From the NCBI GenBank assembly GCA_028753945.1, contig JAPNXP010000001.1:14932501-14996500 (forward strand): DNA of 64,000 bases, written 5' to 3'. Numbering within the stretch: position 1 is the first letter of the stretch; each line of letters opens with the position of its first letter. The translations under genes were made by a program, and so were the position numbers. Shown here piece by piece: positions 50,841 through 60,234 of this stretch. Under the pieces are notes generated by a model that was not told the DNA's origin, searched no databases, and saw only the letters and a program-made list of their open reading frames with translations. This DNA comes from Hexactinellida sp. DTS-2022 (Eukaryota > Porifera > Hexactinellida).

Positions 50841-52474
50841 TATCTATTAACGATAAAATATTTGAAGCCAATGTTGTTCTTCAGCTACTAATTTAATAAA
50901 ATTCTGAAATAGATAAGTAATAATTAGATTGCTAAAACAAACTTTGTTGCAGATGCTCAATTTGAACGATTAATTGACCCATTAACTCATCGCTCAAGTA
51001 ACGCTACCTTAAATAGCGTTGAAATTTATTCTGTTGTCACCTGTTATGGGACTATTCAAGATCAATACAAGTGTATCAACAGTCTCATTCAGGCAAAAGG
51101 AAAGGATTCAGGTTAAATAGTTGTGAGGTTAACTAAGAGAGTAATTGAAAGCTAAATGATTCAATTAAATTATACTACATATCTGCAAATATTCCATACC
51201 AAATACGTTATAAAATCACGATAATATTGTATGACTGGAATTATTATTTAGAAATTAGGTGTATTGTATCAACTAATTTGTCAGTCGTGAAAAGATTTAG
51301 TCATAGATCAAATTTTGTACTTCTACTTTATACTGAGTGGATATTGGAATCCACTGAAATGACTATACTTTATACCAGTGTGAAGAATGTAGGGTAATTA
51401 AATGGCAAATATTCTACTAAGATTTGCCAGGTGTTGAACTCGAATATTCGTCATACATTTTGCATAAATACAGGAATAATACAATCAGTGCGGGCTTAGT
51501 AAACCCTCTATATAATCAATTGAGTGCAACTTCGGAATAATTTATTCTCAGTATCTTGAAATTTATTTTATAAAATATGATTTTTGATTTGTGGGTGTAT
51601 TACATCCATTGATAGCTACAGAATTGTCTATAAATAATGACCTGTTTAAGATCTGAGTTCAACTTTGCCAATATTGGTTGAAATTTGGTGTCTAGATAAA
51701 GAAAATTTGATTACCAATTTATTTAATTATAGATAAAAATCTGTAACTTATAAATTATAGATATGTAACCAGAAGTTTAAGAACTGATTCTCTACAAACT
51801 GAATGAGCTCGAATATTATTTCTTAATCATACAAATATCACTTCCCCAGTTATAAATGCTAGAAAATCAAGAGGGATCCGGAAGTGTTGAAGAGATGATT
51901 TTGATCTACTCAAGCAGTTAACAATAATAATTAACCCAAAACTATTAGATGACCCTAATTATCACCCGATTTAATTACTTAGTTAATTAAAAATAATCAT
52001 TATCCTGCAGTTATTAAGCTCATGCTTTCGGAGGAAACATTTTAATCAAACGAATAACAAAGTTGAATTCCTTATCATAAAAAGATATTAATTTCATTAC
52101 AAATTCATTAGCTATACTTTATATCATATCACTACAGTAAGGTTATCACATCACTAATAGCTAGTTAAGGTTTCGATCATTAAATAATTAATAGGGAACT
52201 TTGTGAAACGAAATTAGCATATTTATCATGTTAAGTTGCCTTCCTGACTGATTAAGGTATTAGAATAATTCCACATTATAAGTACATGCCATCGTGTTAC
52301 CAATAAAATGCCTCCACAATCATGAATGAAGTTGGAAGATAATGCCTCCTACTAACGTTACAAGCTTTTGCAGGTAATTACTACAAATTGAGGAGAATCA
52401 AAACAGAAGTCGGCAACTCTCTTACTGAACAACATTCTTCAGTGGAGAGTTTAGTACAAACGGGTGCAGTAAGG

Positions 52475-52482
52475 TATATAAG
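52475..52482 (+). promoter_or_regulatory. TATA box of the protease gene
   Basis: TATATAAG lies 104 bp before the protease ATG (52586). A start site about 30 bp downstream (near 52505) would place the out-of-frame ATG at 52492 upstream of the transcript, so that ATG would not interfere. Confidence 0.6.
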
Positions 52483-52585
52483 AGAGAAGCAATGAGATTA
52501 CAAATACATCCATCTGTTGTCAAGAGAGTCAGAGAACATAAACAGACGTATTCTGAAAGGCAGATAATTAAAATTAATTATAATC

Positions 52586-53530
52586 ATGTCACTCAGAACA
52601 ATACTGTTAATGCTATCACTAATAACTCTCATAATCTCTACAGCAATAGTGTTACACCACACAACACATGGGAGTATCAATGGCAATAGTATTCGGAAGA
52701 GAAGATCGATTATCGGAGCAGACGAGAGATTAGTTATCCCGTTCCAAAGCATTACGAATGGGAGTGTGTATTTAAGCGTGGCACGTGTGGGTCTCCACTG
52801 CAGCGGCGTGTTAATAACAGATACGCATATAGCTACAGCTGCTCATTGCATTCCTTCGGGCATCAGAAGGGTAACCAACGTGAGTAGGAGTTTATACAGG
52901 AATCTCCAATTCAAAGTGGGACTGATACAGCCCTCAATGTCAGGCACTACCCTATTAACATGGAAGGGCGTTAGAAATGTAAGCATACCGAGTAGATATA
53001 TAGAATGCGAGGAGACTCCGAGTATGCTAGGATGCAGGGAGGACATGAAGCGACTGGACTATGCAGTCATTGAGCTTGCGGGGAAGAGCAGGAAGCCTCA
53101 CATTCCGCTAGGAATTAACTTCGGAGAGAGCAACAGCAATCAGCAGATACACATACTAGGGTTCCCGAGTGATATGAACGGCAGTCTAGTGTACACAACT
53201 TGTACAGTAGAGAGTGTCAGTAGGGATCAGTCCAGACTCTACCACTCATGCGATACGAACATGGGTAATTCAGGTGGGCCTCTAATTGAAATGGAGTTTA
53301 ATCCTATAACACGTAGACACGTGTATAGGGTAATAGGGATAGTACAGGGGTTCGAGAAGACAGTATTCATCTTTGAAGGAATTAGAATACAGACTGTGCA
53401 CAACACTGCCACTAGGATAACACCCTCGGTCTATAGAGACATGCATGTTTGGGCCGGACAGGTTGATATAACTAACCACAACACAGAGAGGACTGTGTAC
53501 AGGGAGAATGACAGCACTGAATATCCTTAA
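52586..53530 (+). CDS. Secreted trypsin-like serine protease (S1; PRSS23/35-like)
   Basis: A 314-residue single-exon protein. Residues 1-25 are a hydrophobic signal or anchor. The RKRR site (37-40), followed by SIIG, is a furin-like processing point, a layout seen in PRSS23/35. The catalytic triad is visible: His87 in TAAHC, Asp158 in LDYAVIEL and Ser229 in GNSGGPL. Cys72 and Cys88 form the usual His-loop bridge, and other Cys pairs lie at 141/150 and 206/222. The family cleaves extracellular proteins; the substrate is unknown. After processing the chain would start SIIG rather than the standard IVGG/IIGG, so activation may not follow the canonical trypsin mechanism. A TATA box lies 104 bp upstream. 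No introns. Confidence 0.88.
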   Translation: MSLRTILLMLSLITLIISTAIVLHHTTHGSINGNSIRKRRSIIGADERLVIPFQSITNGSVYLSVARVGLHCSGVLITDTHIATAAHCIPSGIRRVTNVSRSLYRNLQFKVGLIQPSMSGTTLLTWKGVRNVSIPSRYIECEETPSMLGCREDMKRLDYAVIELAGKSRKPHIPLGINFGESNSNQQIHILGFPSDMNGSLVYTTCTVESVSRDQSRLYHSCDTNMGNSGGPLIEMEFNPITRRHVYRVIGIVQGFEKTVFIFEGIRIQTVHNTATRITPSVYRDMHVWAGQVDITNHNTERTVYRENDSTEYP

Positions 53531-53665
53531 TTATGTATTGACATACATCTGTATATAAGTGTAATTATTGTTATTTCGTTGTATTAACAAATAAGTTGTA
53601 AATTGCATCAATTGTTTACGAAGAGATATTTGTTGGGGATTAATTCAGCTAGCTTAAGTCAATTA

Positions 53666-53860
53666 CAGTCAGGTTCTTTTATTATGAACATTCAAGGGAC
53701 CAAAAATTGTGTTCATAATAGAGAGACTTCATAATATACGAACTCAACTTAATACAAACCCTATGTAAGTTGTTAAATTGGGACCATAGGGCTTGTTCAT
53801 AATAAGAAGTTCTTCATATAAAGCAATCGAAATCTTGTTCACAATAAGCAGACCTGACTG
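53666..53860. mobile_element. pogo-type MITE, 'CAGTCAGGT-CTTATTATGAAC' family
   Basis: TA-flanked (53664-53665, 53861-53862). Ends are CAGTCAGGTTCTTTTATTAT and, reversed, CAGTCAGGTCTGCTTATTGT. A related copy lies at about 63353-63560. It sits 136 bp after the protease stop. Confidence 0.83.
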
Positions 53861-54057
53861 TATATTAGTGCAGTAATACGTATAGGCTATTCGGGAGACT
53901 TCTAATGAAAGAGAACTTCGTAATATGGAATACTTTGTCCCGTATCTCAATCTTTCCTGTGCAATACTTTAAATTCTCTTCAGAAGCAGACCCCACCAGA
54001 AAGCAGACCCAAACCATGAGAGCTCTACTCTTTACAGTGATGATAACGTGACGGGGT

Positions 54058-54181
54058 AAAATCTAAAATTACACCTGTGCCGACAACATGTTCTTTTGGA
54101 GGTACTATCAATTCACCAACAACCAAAATATAGTACCTTCAAAGGGAAAATGCTGTCGGCACATGTGTAATTTTAGATTTT
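54058..54181. mobile_element. MITE, 'AAATCTAAAATTACA-CTGTGCCGACA' family (copy 1)
   Basis: Long inverted ends AAATCTAAAATTACACCTGT ... ATGTGTAATTTTAGATTT with GTGCCGACA / TGTCGGCAC and a GGAGGTACTAT/ATAGTACCTTC inner stem. The whole 124 bp folds on itself. Relatives lie at about 55845-55940, 58028-58128 and 59008-59132. Confidence 0.85.
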
Positions 54182-54351
54182 TTAGTCCATATCCTCTCAA
54201 CAGAACAGAGTTTTATTAACTAAGAACTGAAATTTCAGGATAGGTGTTTCATGGGTTACAGATGTGTACCTGGGGTCACGATTTTTGATAATTCACATTT
54301 CCATCCCAAAAGGTGACAAAACTATTAACCAAGTAAATTCGAGGGTTGTCC

Positions 54352-54854
54352 TGCCATGAAAAAATTGGTCCGGGCCAAAAATGGTCCGGGACCAATTTTG
54401 GCCTGCCATAAATGGTCCTAGCTTGCTAAAATAGGTCCGGCCTAAACTTTTTGCTAGATCGCATTGTTAGATCGCACTAAAGTTGCTAAAACAAACCTCC
54501 CACTAGTGCGAAATTGTGTAGGACAATCAATAATTAAATTGAAAATGTATCTATTTCTAATTGTCTACTATGGTTCAGGGGGAAAAGGAGTCCCTTGTAA
54601 GTATGAAGGCATGAATAATAGTATAAAGATTTGGTTTTGTAATTGTGATATATGGAGTTACGGTGCAAAGAATCAACTTTGTAATTGTATATTATTGACT
54701 ATTGTGAAAACATTTGCATCTCTATGTATTCTTGTGTTGATGAATGATAAAAGCTATATAATTATTGTCTCCTATTTTAGCAAGCTAGGACCATTTATGG
54801 CAGGCCAAAATTGGTCCCGGACCATTTTTGGCCCGGACCAATTTTTTCATGACA
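54352..54854. mobile_element. TIR element of about 503 bp, 'TGCCATGAAAAAATTGGTCC' ends
   Basis: Inverted ends about 85 bp long carry TGCCATGAAAAAATTGGTCC, CCATAAATGGTCCTAGCTTG and repeated GGTCCGGG. Flanking GTCC (54348-54351 and 54855-54858) is a probable 4-bp target duplication. The paralogous empty site is at about 34133-34148. No convincing coding frame. Confidence 0.82.
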
Positions 54855-54877
54855 GTCCCAGTATGGAATATCGAGTA

Positions 54878-55060
54878 CAGTAGAACCTGCAGAAATGGGG
54901 TGCCAGGGACGCAAGGTCTTAGCCACCCCGATTCCCCATTTCTGCCGATTCCCCGTTTGTGGAGGTTCATTTATGTGGGACTAGGAATTTGCTGCATTTT
55001 TTTAACCCAATTTTCAGAGGATCCCCGTTTCCACAGGCCCAGTTTGTGGAGGTTCCACTG
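54878..55060. mobile_element. pogo-type MITE, 'CAGTAGAACCTGCAGAAATG' family
   Basis: TA-flanked (54876-54877, 55061-55062). Ends are CAGTAGAACCTGCAGAAATG and, reversed, CAGTGGAACCTCCACAAAC. CCCCGTTT/CCCCATTTCT boxes repeat inside. The copy at 34150-34160 lacks it. Confidence 0.86.
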
Positions 55061-55485
55061 TAGCATTCAATTACTATAAAATGATTTTATATCAATTGTT
55101 AAGTGTGCATTATAGAACGCCGTAACAGAGGCTGTAATTTAATTGTTCGAGAGTAAATTTATTAGGGCTGAAACGAATATACCGAATTTTAGAATATTCT
55201 TTCGAAATGATTGAATGAATATTCGTTTGAAAGAATATTAAATTGAAACTATAATATATTAGTTTACTTTTTTCGACAACAATATGACTGTTGTTTAGAT
55301 TGGAGAGATCGTCAATATAATTCCTACCTAAACTAGCCTTTGTAACAACTAACTTGTGTCTAATACACTTTGTAACTATGATTAAACTATTGTAACATTA
55401 ACAAATATCGATTTTCCACTGTATTTTGAGTCTTGAATTTGATTAATGAAAACGAAGGAATATTCGAATATTCGTTTGTTTAGAA

Positions 55486-55762
55486 CAGCGTTTATCAACC
55501 TATTTCAGTCGTTCGCCCCCTTAGCGAATCGCGCCAGTTCCAATCGCCCCTCCCCGATTGTATCACAGTGGAGTCTCCGAATAACGGACACATTTGGGGC
55601 ATGGATTTTGCCCATTGCAGAGGGAGTCTGGTCCTTAATTATTACATGTATAGAAAATTCATTCCGTTCCAAGAGGGTTGTCCGCATCTCGGAGTGTCCG
55701 TTTTGGTAGATTCCACTGTATATTTCCCCTGACCGTTTTATCGCCCACGTTGAGAAACACTG
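55486..55762. mobile_element. Middle element: hAT-like MITE with target duplication G(T/G)TTAGAA
   Basis: Ends CAGCGTTTATCAACC and, reversed, CAGTGTTTCTCAACG, flanked by GTTTAGAA (55478-55485) and GGTTAGAA (55763-55770), 7 of 8 matching. Non-coding. Confidence 0.8.
55565..55718. mobile_element. Inner element: pogo-type MITE, 'CAGTGGA-TCT-CC' ends
   Basis: The left CAGTGGAGTCTCCGAATAAC and right, reversed, CAGTGGAATCTACCAAAACG share GGACAC/GTGTCC subterminal motifs. TA follows the right end. Youngest of the three nested elements. Confidence 0.78.
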
Positions 55763-55844
55763 GGTTAGAAATATTCGTTTCAGCCTAATATTTAATCATC
55801 CAATTAGCAATTTGTGTTCCATCAGTGTTTTCAATCAGTTATTA

Positions 55845-55940
55845 TTAGAACATTTTCTTTTGGAGGCACTATTAATCAACAAACTACCAAAATATAGTGC
55901 CTCCAAAAGACATGTCGGTACAGCTGTAATTTTAGATTTA
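55845..55940. mobile_element. MITE, 'AAATCTAAAATTACA' family (copy 2, left end eroded)
   Basis: The GGAGGCACTAT...ATAGTGCCTCC stem and right end GCTGTAATTTTAGATTTA match 54058-54181. The left terminus is lost. It lies just beyond the 3' end of the transporter gene. Confidence 0.7.
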
Positions 55941-56040
55941 TTATTTAATTTCATATTGGAATACTATGATAAATATTTTTCAGCAATTATTTTTAATTAG
56001 CAATATACGAGTTATATATTAATGTCTTCTGAATACTTTT

Positions 56041-57516
56041 TTAATATTCGGAATAGGGAACAAGACGTTTGTAAGTAATTAGAGTCACTATAATCATAAA
56101 AATAACTACGCATTCCAGAGCAGCGAATGTTATTTGAGGTCCATACCATGAGTAGATCGAAACGAAGAGAATAGGTCCCAAGCAACGACCTACTGCAGTG
56201 CTAGCACTCAATATACCCATCAGAACGCCAGGAGGATGAGGGCCGATAACTTTGGAAGCGATTGTGTTCGACGCTAAATAGAGAATCGGGAAATTAATGC
56301 AAAATATGATCGTAGCTATAACGTACTGGATTACATGGGCTTTAGGTACCCATAAGCACCACGGTTGTCGGATGTAGTTACACCCAATTAGTTCGATAGT
56401 GAGATTCGAAGTTGTATGTATTTGGTGCAATGGTTCTGGTAAATCTCCAGGCCATGGAATATAGATGAAAAATGCCAAACTCAACATTGTCATAAATACT
56501 ATGTACAGCAATCTCTCTTCTGCGTATTTCTGCAAGAATTTGAATGAAAATATGGTAAACAGTGATAAGAAACAACCAGTAGAGATAAGTAGGTTGTTAT
56601 AATAAATAGCTTGTACACTTGTCAATGAAAACTCATCCATAGTGAAAGGAGTTAGAAGCGAATCAGTAATTGATACCAGGAGATAAGAGCTTATGGAAGA
56701 GATCATAAGCGAGCCGAATGCAATCTTGTCATACGGTCTGTTCGGTGCTGCTAACTTGTCTGTGCTGTCACTAATTAATGCTTCACATTCCATAGGGATT
56801 TTTACCATATTATGTGCCTTTCTTGTTGATACTGGAGTGACTAGGTACTCTTTGAACCAAATCATTAATACTAAATTAATGAAAGAAAGGACTGCACATA
56901 TCAGAATTGGACACGTGTATATATTCAAAGGGAGTTTGATGAGTGGTACCTCATAGCCTACTGAACCCAAGGGCTGGAACATGACTCCTATTAATGGGCC
57001 TATCACAAATGCGAATGGTACAGAGAAGTATAAATTTGTCATTACTGAGGTGCGTTCCTGTATTGTTGTAGCTGCTGTGACGTAGGCAGTGATAGTAGTT
57101 CTGCTGCCAGAGCATACTCCCATCAAGAACCTGACTATCATCAATACCCATATAGCCACCTTAGGAGGCAGCAGGCTACAATACGCATAGGCTATACATG
57201 ATATAACTGCTACAATCTGTACGAACACCATTGGCTGCCTTGTGTTAATTCTGTTGAACCAAGCCCCAAACAGCGGGGAGGACACGAATATTCCGAGTGG
57301 AAACACACTGATTACGAAGCTGTAGAATAGGTCCGAGGCGTCCTGGTTCAGAGATTTCAGATAGGGAAATATGTTTGTTATTATGCATGATGTAGTGAAC
57401 ATATTTAGAAACATGGAGAAGTATAGTATCCTGATTGAATACCACCTGTGGGACTTGAGTGATAACATTAACGAATTAAAGTAGACATAAATTTTATCTG
57501 TTGTAAGGGATGTCAT
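56041..57516 (-). CDS. MFSD8: Major facilitator transporter, MFSD8/CLN7-like
   Basis: A 491-residue single-exon membrane protein starting at ATG 57516. About twelve hydrophobic segments are split by a central hydrophilic loop near 215-255. Conserved stretches fit MFSD8: SHRWYSIRILYFSMFLNMF before TM1, SPLFGAWFNR (MFS motif A region after TM2), MIVRFLMGVCSGSRTTITAY (TM4), TTIQERTS, GPLIG in TM5, and NIYTCPILICAVLSFINLVL in TM6. MFSD8 is a lysosomal membrane protein (chloride/anion-linked transport) whose loss causes CLN7 disease in humans; length agrees (518). The symbol is by family resemblance and other MFS clades are possible. It is AT-rich like the NACHT gene. It has MITEs of one family on both sides. 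Confidence 0.8.
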   Translation of the reverse strand: MTSLTTDKIYVYFNSLMLSLKSHRWYSIRILYFSMFLNMFTTSCIITNIFPYLKSLNQDASDLFYSFVISVFPLGIFVSSPLFGAWFNRINTRQPMVFVQIVAVISCIAYAYCSLLPPKVAIWVLMIVRFLMGVCSGSRTTITAYVTAATTIQERTSVMTNLYFSVPFAFVIGPLIGVMFQPLGSVGYEVPLIKLPLNIYTCPILICAVLSFINLVLMIWFKEYLVTPVSTRKAHNMVKIPMECEALISDSTDKLAAPNRPYDKIAFGSLMISSISSYLLVSITDSLLTPFTMDEFSLTSVQAIYYNNLLISTGCFLSLFTIFSFKFLQKYAEERLLYIVFMTMLSLAFFIYIPWPGDLPEPLHQIHTTSNLTIELIGCNYIRQPWCLWVPKAHVIQYVIATIIFCINFPILYLASNTIASKVIGPHPPGVLMGILSASTAVGRCLGPILFVSIYSWYGPQITFAALECVVIFMIIVTLITYKRLVPYSEY

Positions 57517-60234
57517 ATTCTACTGGAGTATATTTTGAAATCTTCAGCATTTATATAGTTTTATGTATTTGGATTAAAATATTCCTATTTAAATAAATAA
57601 TTAAGATACGATACAAATCTTCATACTTAAGTATTAGCATTCAGTAGTTGATCATAATTGTAGGAACATACCACAAGGTCGTGACATGTGTGTGCTCCTG
57701 GGATACCTTATAGAGTTGGTTGTATATTGCTGTTGTTTTGGTGAATACAGTGAAAACTTATAATATACATCGCTTGACCCACCATTCGTTCAATTTATTA
57801 CAAATTGTATACAAGTTCCTCATACTACGTACGTATCATTTGATGCCTTCAGCTATTAACATTATATTTTAGATTGGGACCATCTTGATTAGAGCATTAT
57901 ATAGCCATTTCTAAATAGCTCCTAATCTTGGTCTGATCAAATGTTCATACGCCTAAATCTCAAATTAATGTTAAGGTATAGGTGAAGATTTAAAATTTTC
58001 GTACTCCTAATTAAAATCCTAATTTAAAAAATCCAAAATTCCAGCTGTGCCGACAGCTGTTCCTTTGGAGCCACTATCCTTGGTCAACTGATAGTGCCTC
58101 CAAAGGAAATGCTATCGACGGTGATGCGGAAATTGTTCGAGTTTTCAAAATAGGATATAGTTCGAACCAAAATAGGAAATAGTTCGACTTTCATTTTTGT
58201 ATTGTAGGATCATGGATTCAAGCCGGGTTTTTCTCATATCCATGGTGTACAACACTAAAAAATTTGAACAATTCCTGTTTTGGTTTTTCGAACCATTTCC
58301 ACCATGCCCTGTTGACACAGCTTGTAAATTGTAATTTTGGATTCTTTCGCCACGCCATCGCCTCAAGGTGTTATGACCCATTTGTCAATTAGTCAAGTAG
58401 CCACAAAGAACAATTGATAAATTGGAAGTTTGTTTTTATCTTAAACCAGTTTCGAGATTAATTACATTCATTAAATATGCCTAAATTAACAATTATTTAT
58501 ACATATAATTAGTTAATTATTTCTGCAATATTATCAACAGTTAAGTTGATTACGTCTAAACAAATTGATTTATTTTATTATATTGACTTTAATCCGTTGT
58601 TATAACTACTATGTACTACAATTAATACTGTAGCGAGTTCGAATTCACAAGTAAACTCAATTTAATTGTCGCAAGTTGAATTAAATAAAATAGATTTAAC
58701 AGTTTGCTGAATCTGAAGTGTGAGGGAAATAGGAGATTGGCACCCCATAGTGGCACAATCCTAGACTAGATTGAACATTTGTGATTTGCCAAAAGGTGTA
58801 GAAATTAATTTTCTATCCAAATATATAAATTTTATCAAGCTCACTATTAAATATTTAATGTTATGAGCCATAAATTAGTTTAAATAGGTGTTAAAATTCT
58901 TTGATCAAAAATCGTAACCACAGGTGCAAATTAGTCTACATGCCAAGTTTCAAGACTTAATCTATAAAGGTGTGGCCAGGGCACCATCTACGAAGAAAAA
59001 TATACAAAAAAATCTAAAATTACATCTGTGCCGACATGTTCCTTTGAAGGCACTATGAGTAGGTTTGGTGGTTGTTTGATTAATAGTGCCTCTAATTAAC
59101 TTGCTGTTTGCACAGATGTAATTTTATATTTTTCTTATCCCAATGAGCGTCGGACTATGCATTAGAGCCTGCATAATCCAACAATTTGACAGGTTCTACT
59201 GTAATTGATAAAATCGAGACAACTGTCTAACGAGACAAATGTATGAAATTGCTAAAAGATTAAATGCCTTTCTAAATGTAATTAATACAAAGAAAAGAAT
59301 GTATATAGTTCCTTAACTAGGTTAGTTCAGTTCTTAGACAAATGTATAGTAAGTTGGAGTATAAACTAGTTTCCATTTAATTAAGACAACAGCTGCAAGG
59401 ATTAGGTAATTATGGGCTTAGTTATTCAGTTTAACACTTGCATATAGACTAATCTAATGTAATGTCTCTCTGTAGGAGCAGAGCATAAATAGTATCAGAG
59501 GTTAGCTGGTTATAAAGTAATTTGACAAGATGTTGGTACAAATTAGTAGTAGTATGCAAAAGCAGTATATTTTATGGATTGTTTCCTGCAATAACGACAT
59601 AATTAATAAATAGTATTGAAGCTAAATTAGTTGGATTCTAAATTAGTTGTACTCTAAATAACTAAACGTTTATCATGTGCCCTATGCCAATAATAGAAAA
59701 CACATAAATTTTTAAATACAATTAATTTATTATACTTGTGGCGAGCTATTAGAGAAACAGAATTTACATTAAATGCTCTCTTGGGGACTGAGACCAACTT
59801 TCTATATTTATTAGAGCAATTGTTATTATGCGAACATCAATGTGTATCGATTATCCAATTAAAATAGCAATTTGTTATTTGTAATAATTCTAAAATTCTA
59901 TCTATATAATATACTCTACACTGAAGAAATGAATATGCCTGATATACTCAGACAAGCATAAAATTATTTATATTTTATATCAACGAATATTCGTTTGAAA
60001 AGAACTAGCGAATGAATCGAAAATTCGTAAATTAAACAATATTATATAGCATAACAAATAAAGATCATTGAGTGTAGCCAGTTAGTAAAAGATAATTACA
60101 ATCAAAGTTAAAGAATTAGTTAGTAATTTACAATTTTTGGCACTACTTACAAAAGGAAAATCCAAAACATATATAATAATATACCTAATCACAATATATT
60201 CCATAAAAGCTATTCAATATTTACAAACAGTTCT
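57517..60234. other. Gene-poor region between the transporter and the Eph-like receptor
   Basis: No gene. MITEs of the AAATCTAAAATTACA family lie at about 58028-58128 (CTGTGCCGACAGC, GGAGCCACTATC/GATAGTGCCTCC) and 59008-59132 (AAATCTAAAATTACATCTGT ... ACAGATGTAATTTTATATTT). A TAATCCAAC-type pogo end lies at 59150-59205, and a block shared with about 14190-14300 at about 59750-59830. The remainder is AT-rich. Confidence 0.55.

Larger units (their letters stand above)
49053..52440. other. Gene-poor stretch before the protease
   Basis: No gene. It contains a Tc1-like end (about 49204, CTACCCGGACAAAAGTATTC), MITEs at 49434-49524 and 50694-50840, the palindrome cluster 49642-49874, and an ATTA/TTAA microsatellite at 50249-50295. 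From 50850 to 52440 I see only AT-rich sequence. Confidence 0.5.
54190..55150 (+). mobile_element. Degraded Helitron-like element interrupted by two insertions
   Basis: It aligns with 34030-34265 (GGTGACAAAAC, AATTCGAGGGTT, CAGTATGG, GCATTCAATT, ATCAATTGTTA, GCATTATAGAA) when 54352-54854 and 54878-55060 are removed. The Helitron assignment rests on the intact 5' end of the other copy. Confidence 0.65.
55164..55788. mobile_element. Outer element of a three-level nest, 'AGGGCTGAAACGAATAT' ends
   Basis: The left TAGGGCTGAAACGAATAT and right ATATTCGTTTCAGCCTAA are inverted. Subterminal GAATATTCG repeats lie at both sides. It contains the hAT-like element 55486-55762. Confidence 0.75.

Noticed and set aside
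52492-52689. A 65-codon frame overlapping the protease start
   Set aside because: Its ATG is only 17 bp after the TATA box start, likely upstream of the transcript start, and the product has no recognisable features.
54464-54883. A 139-residue frame within the TIR element at 54352-54854
   Set aside because: It begins in the left inverted end and finishes past the right one, with Cys/Ile/Tyr-rich AT-biased content and no transposase motif.
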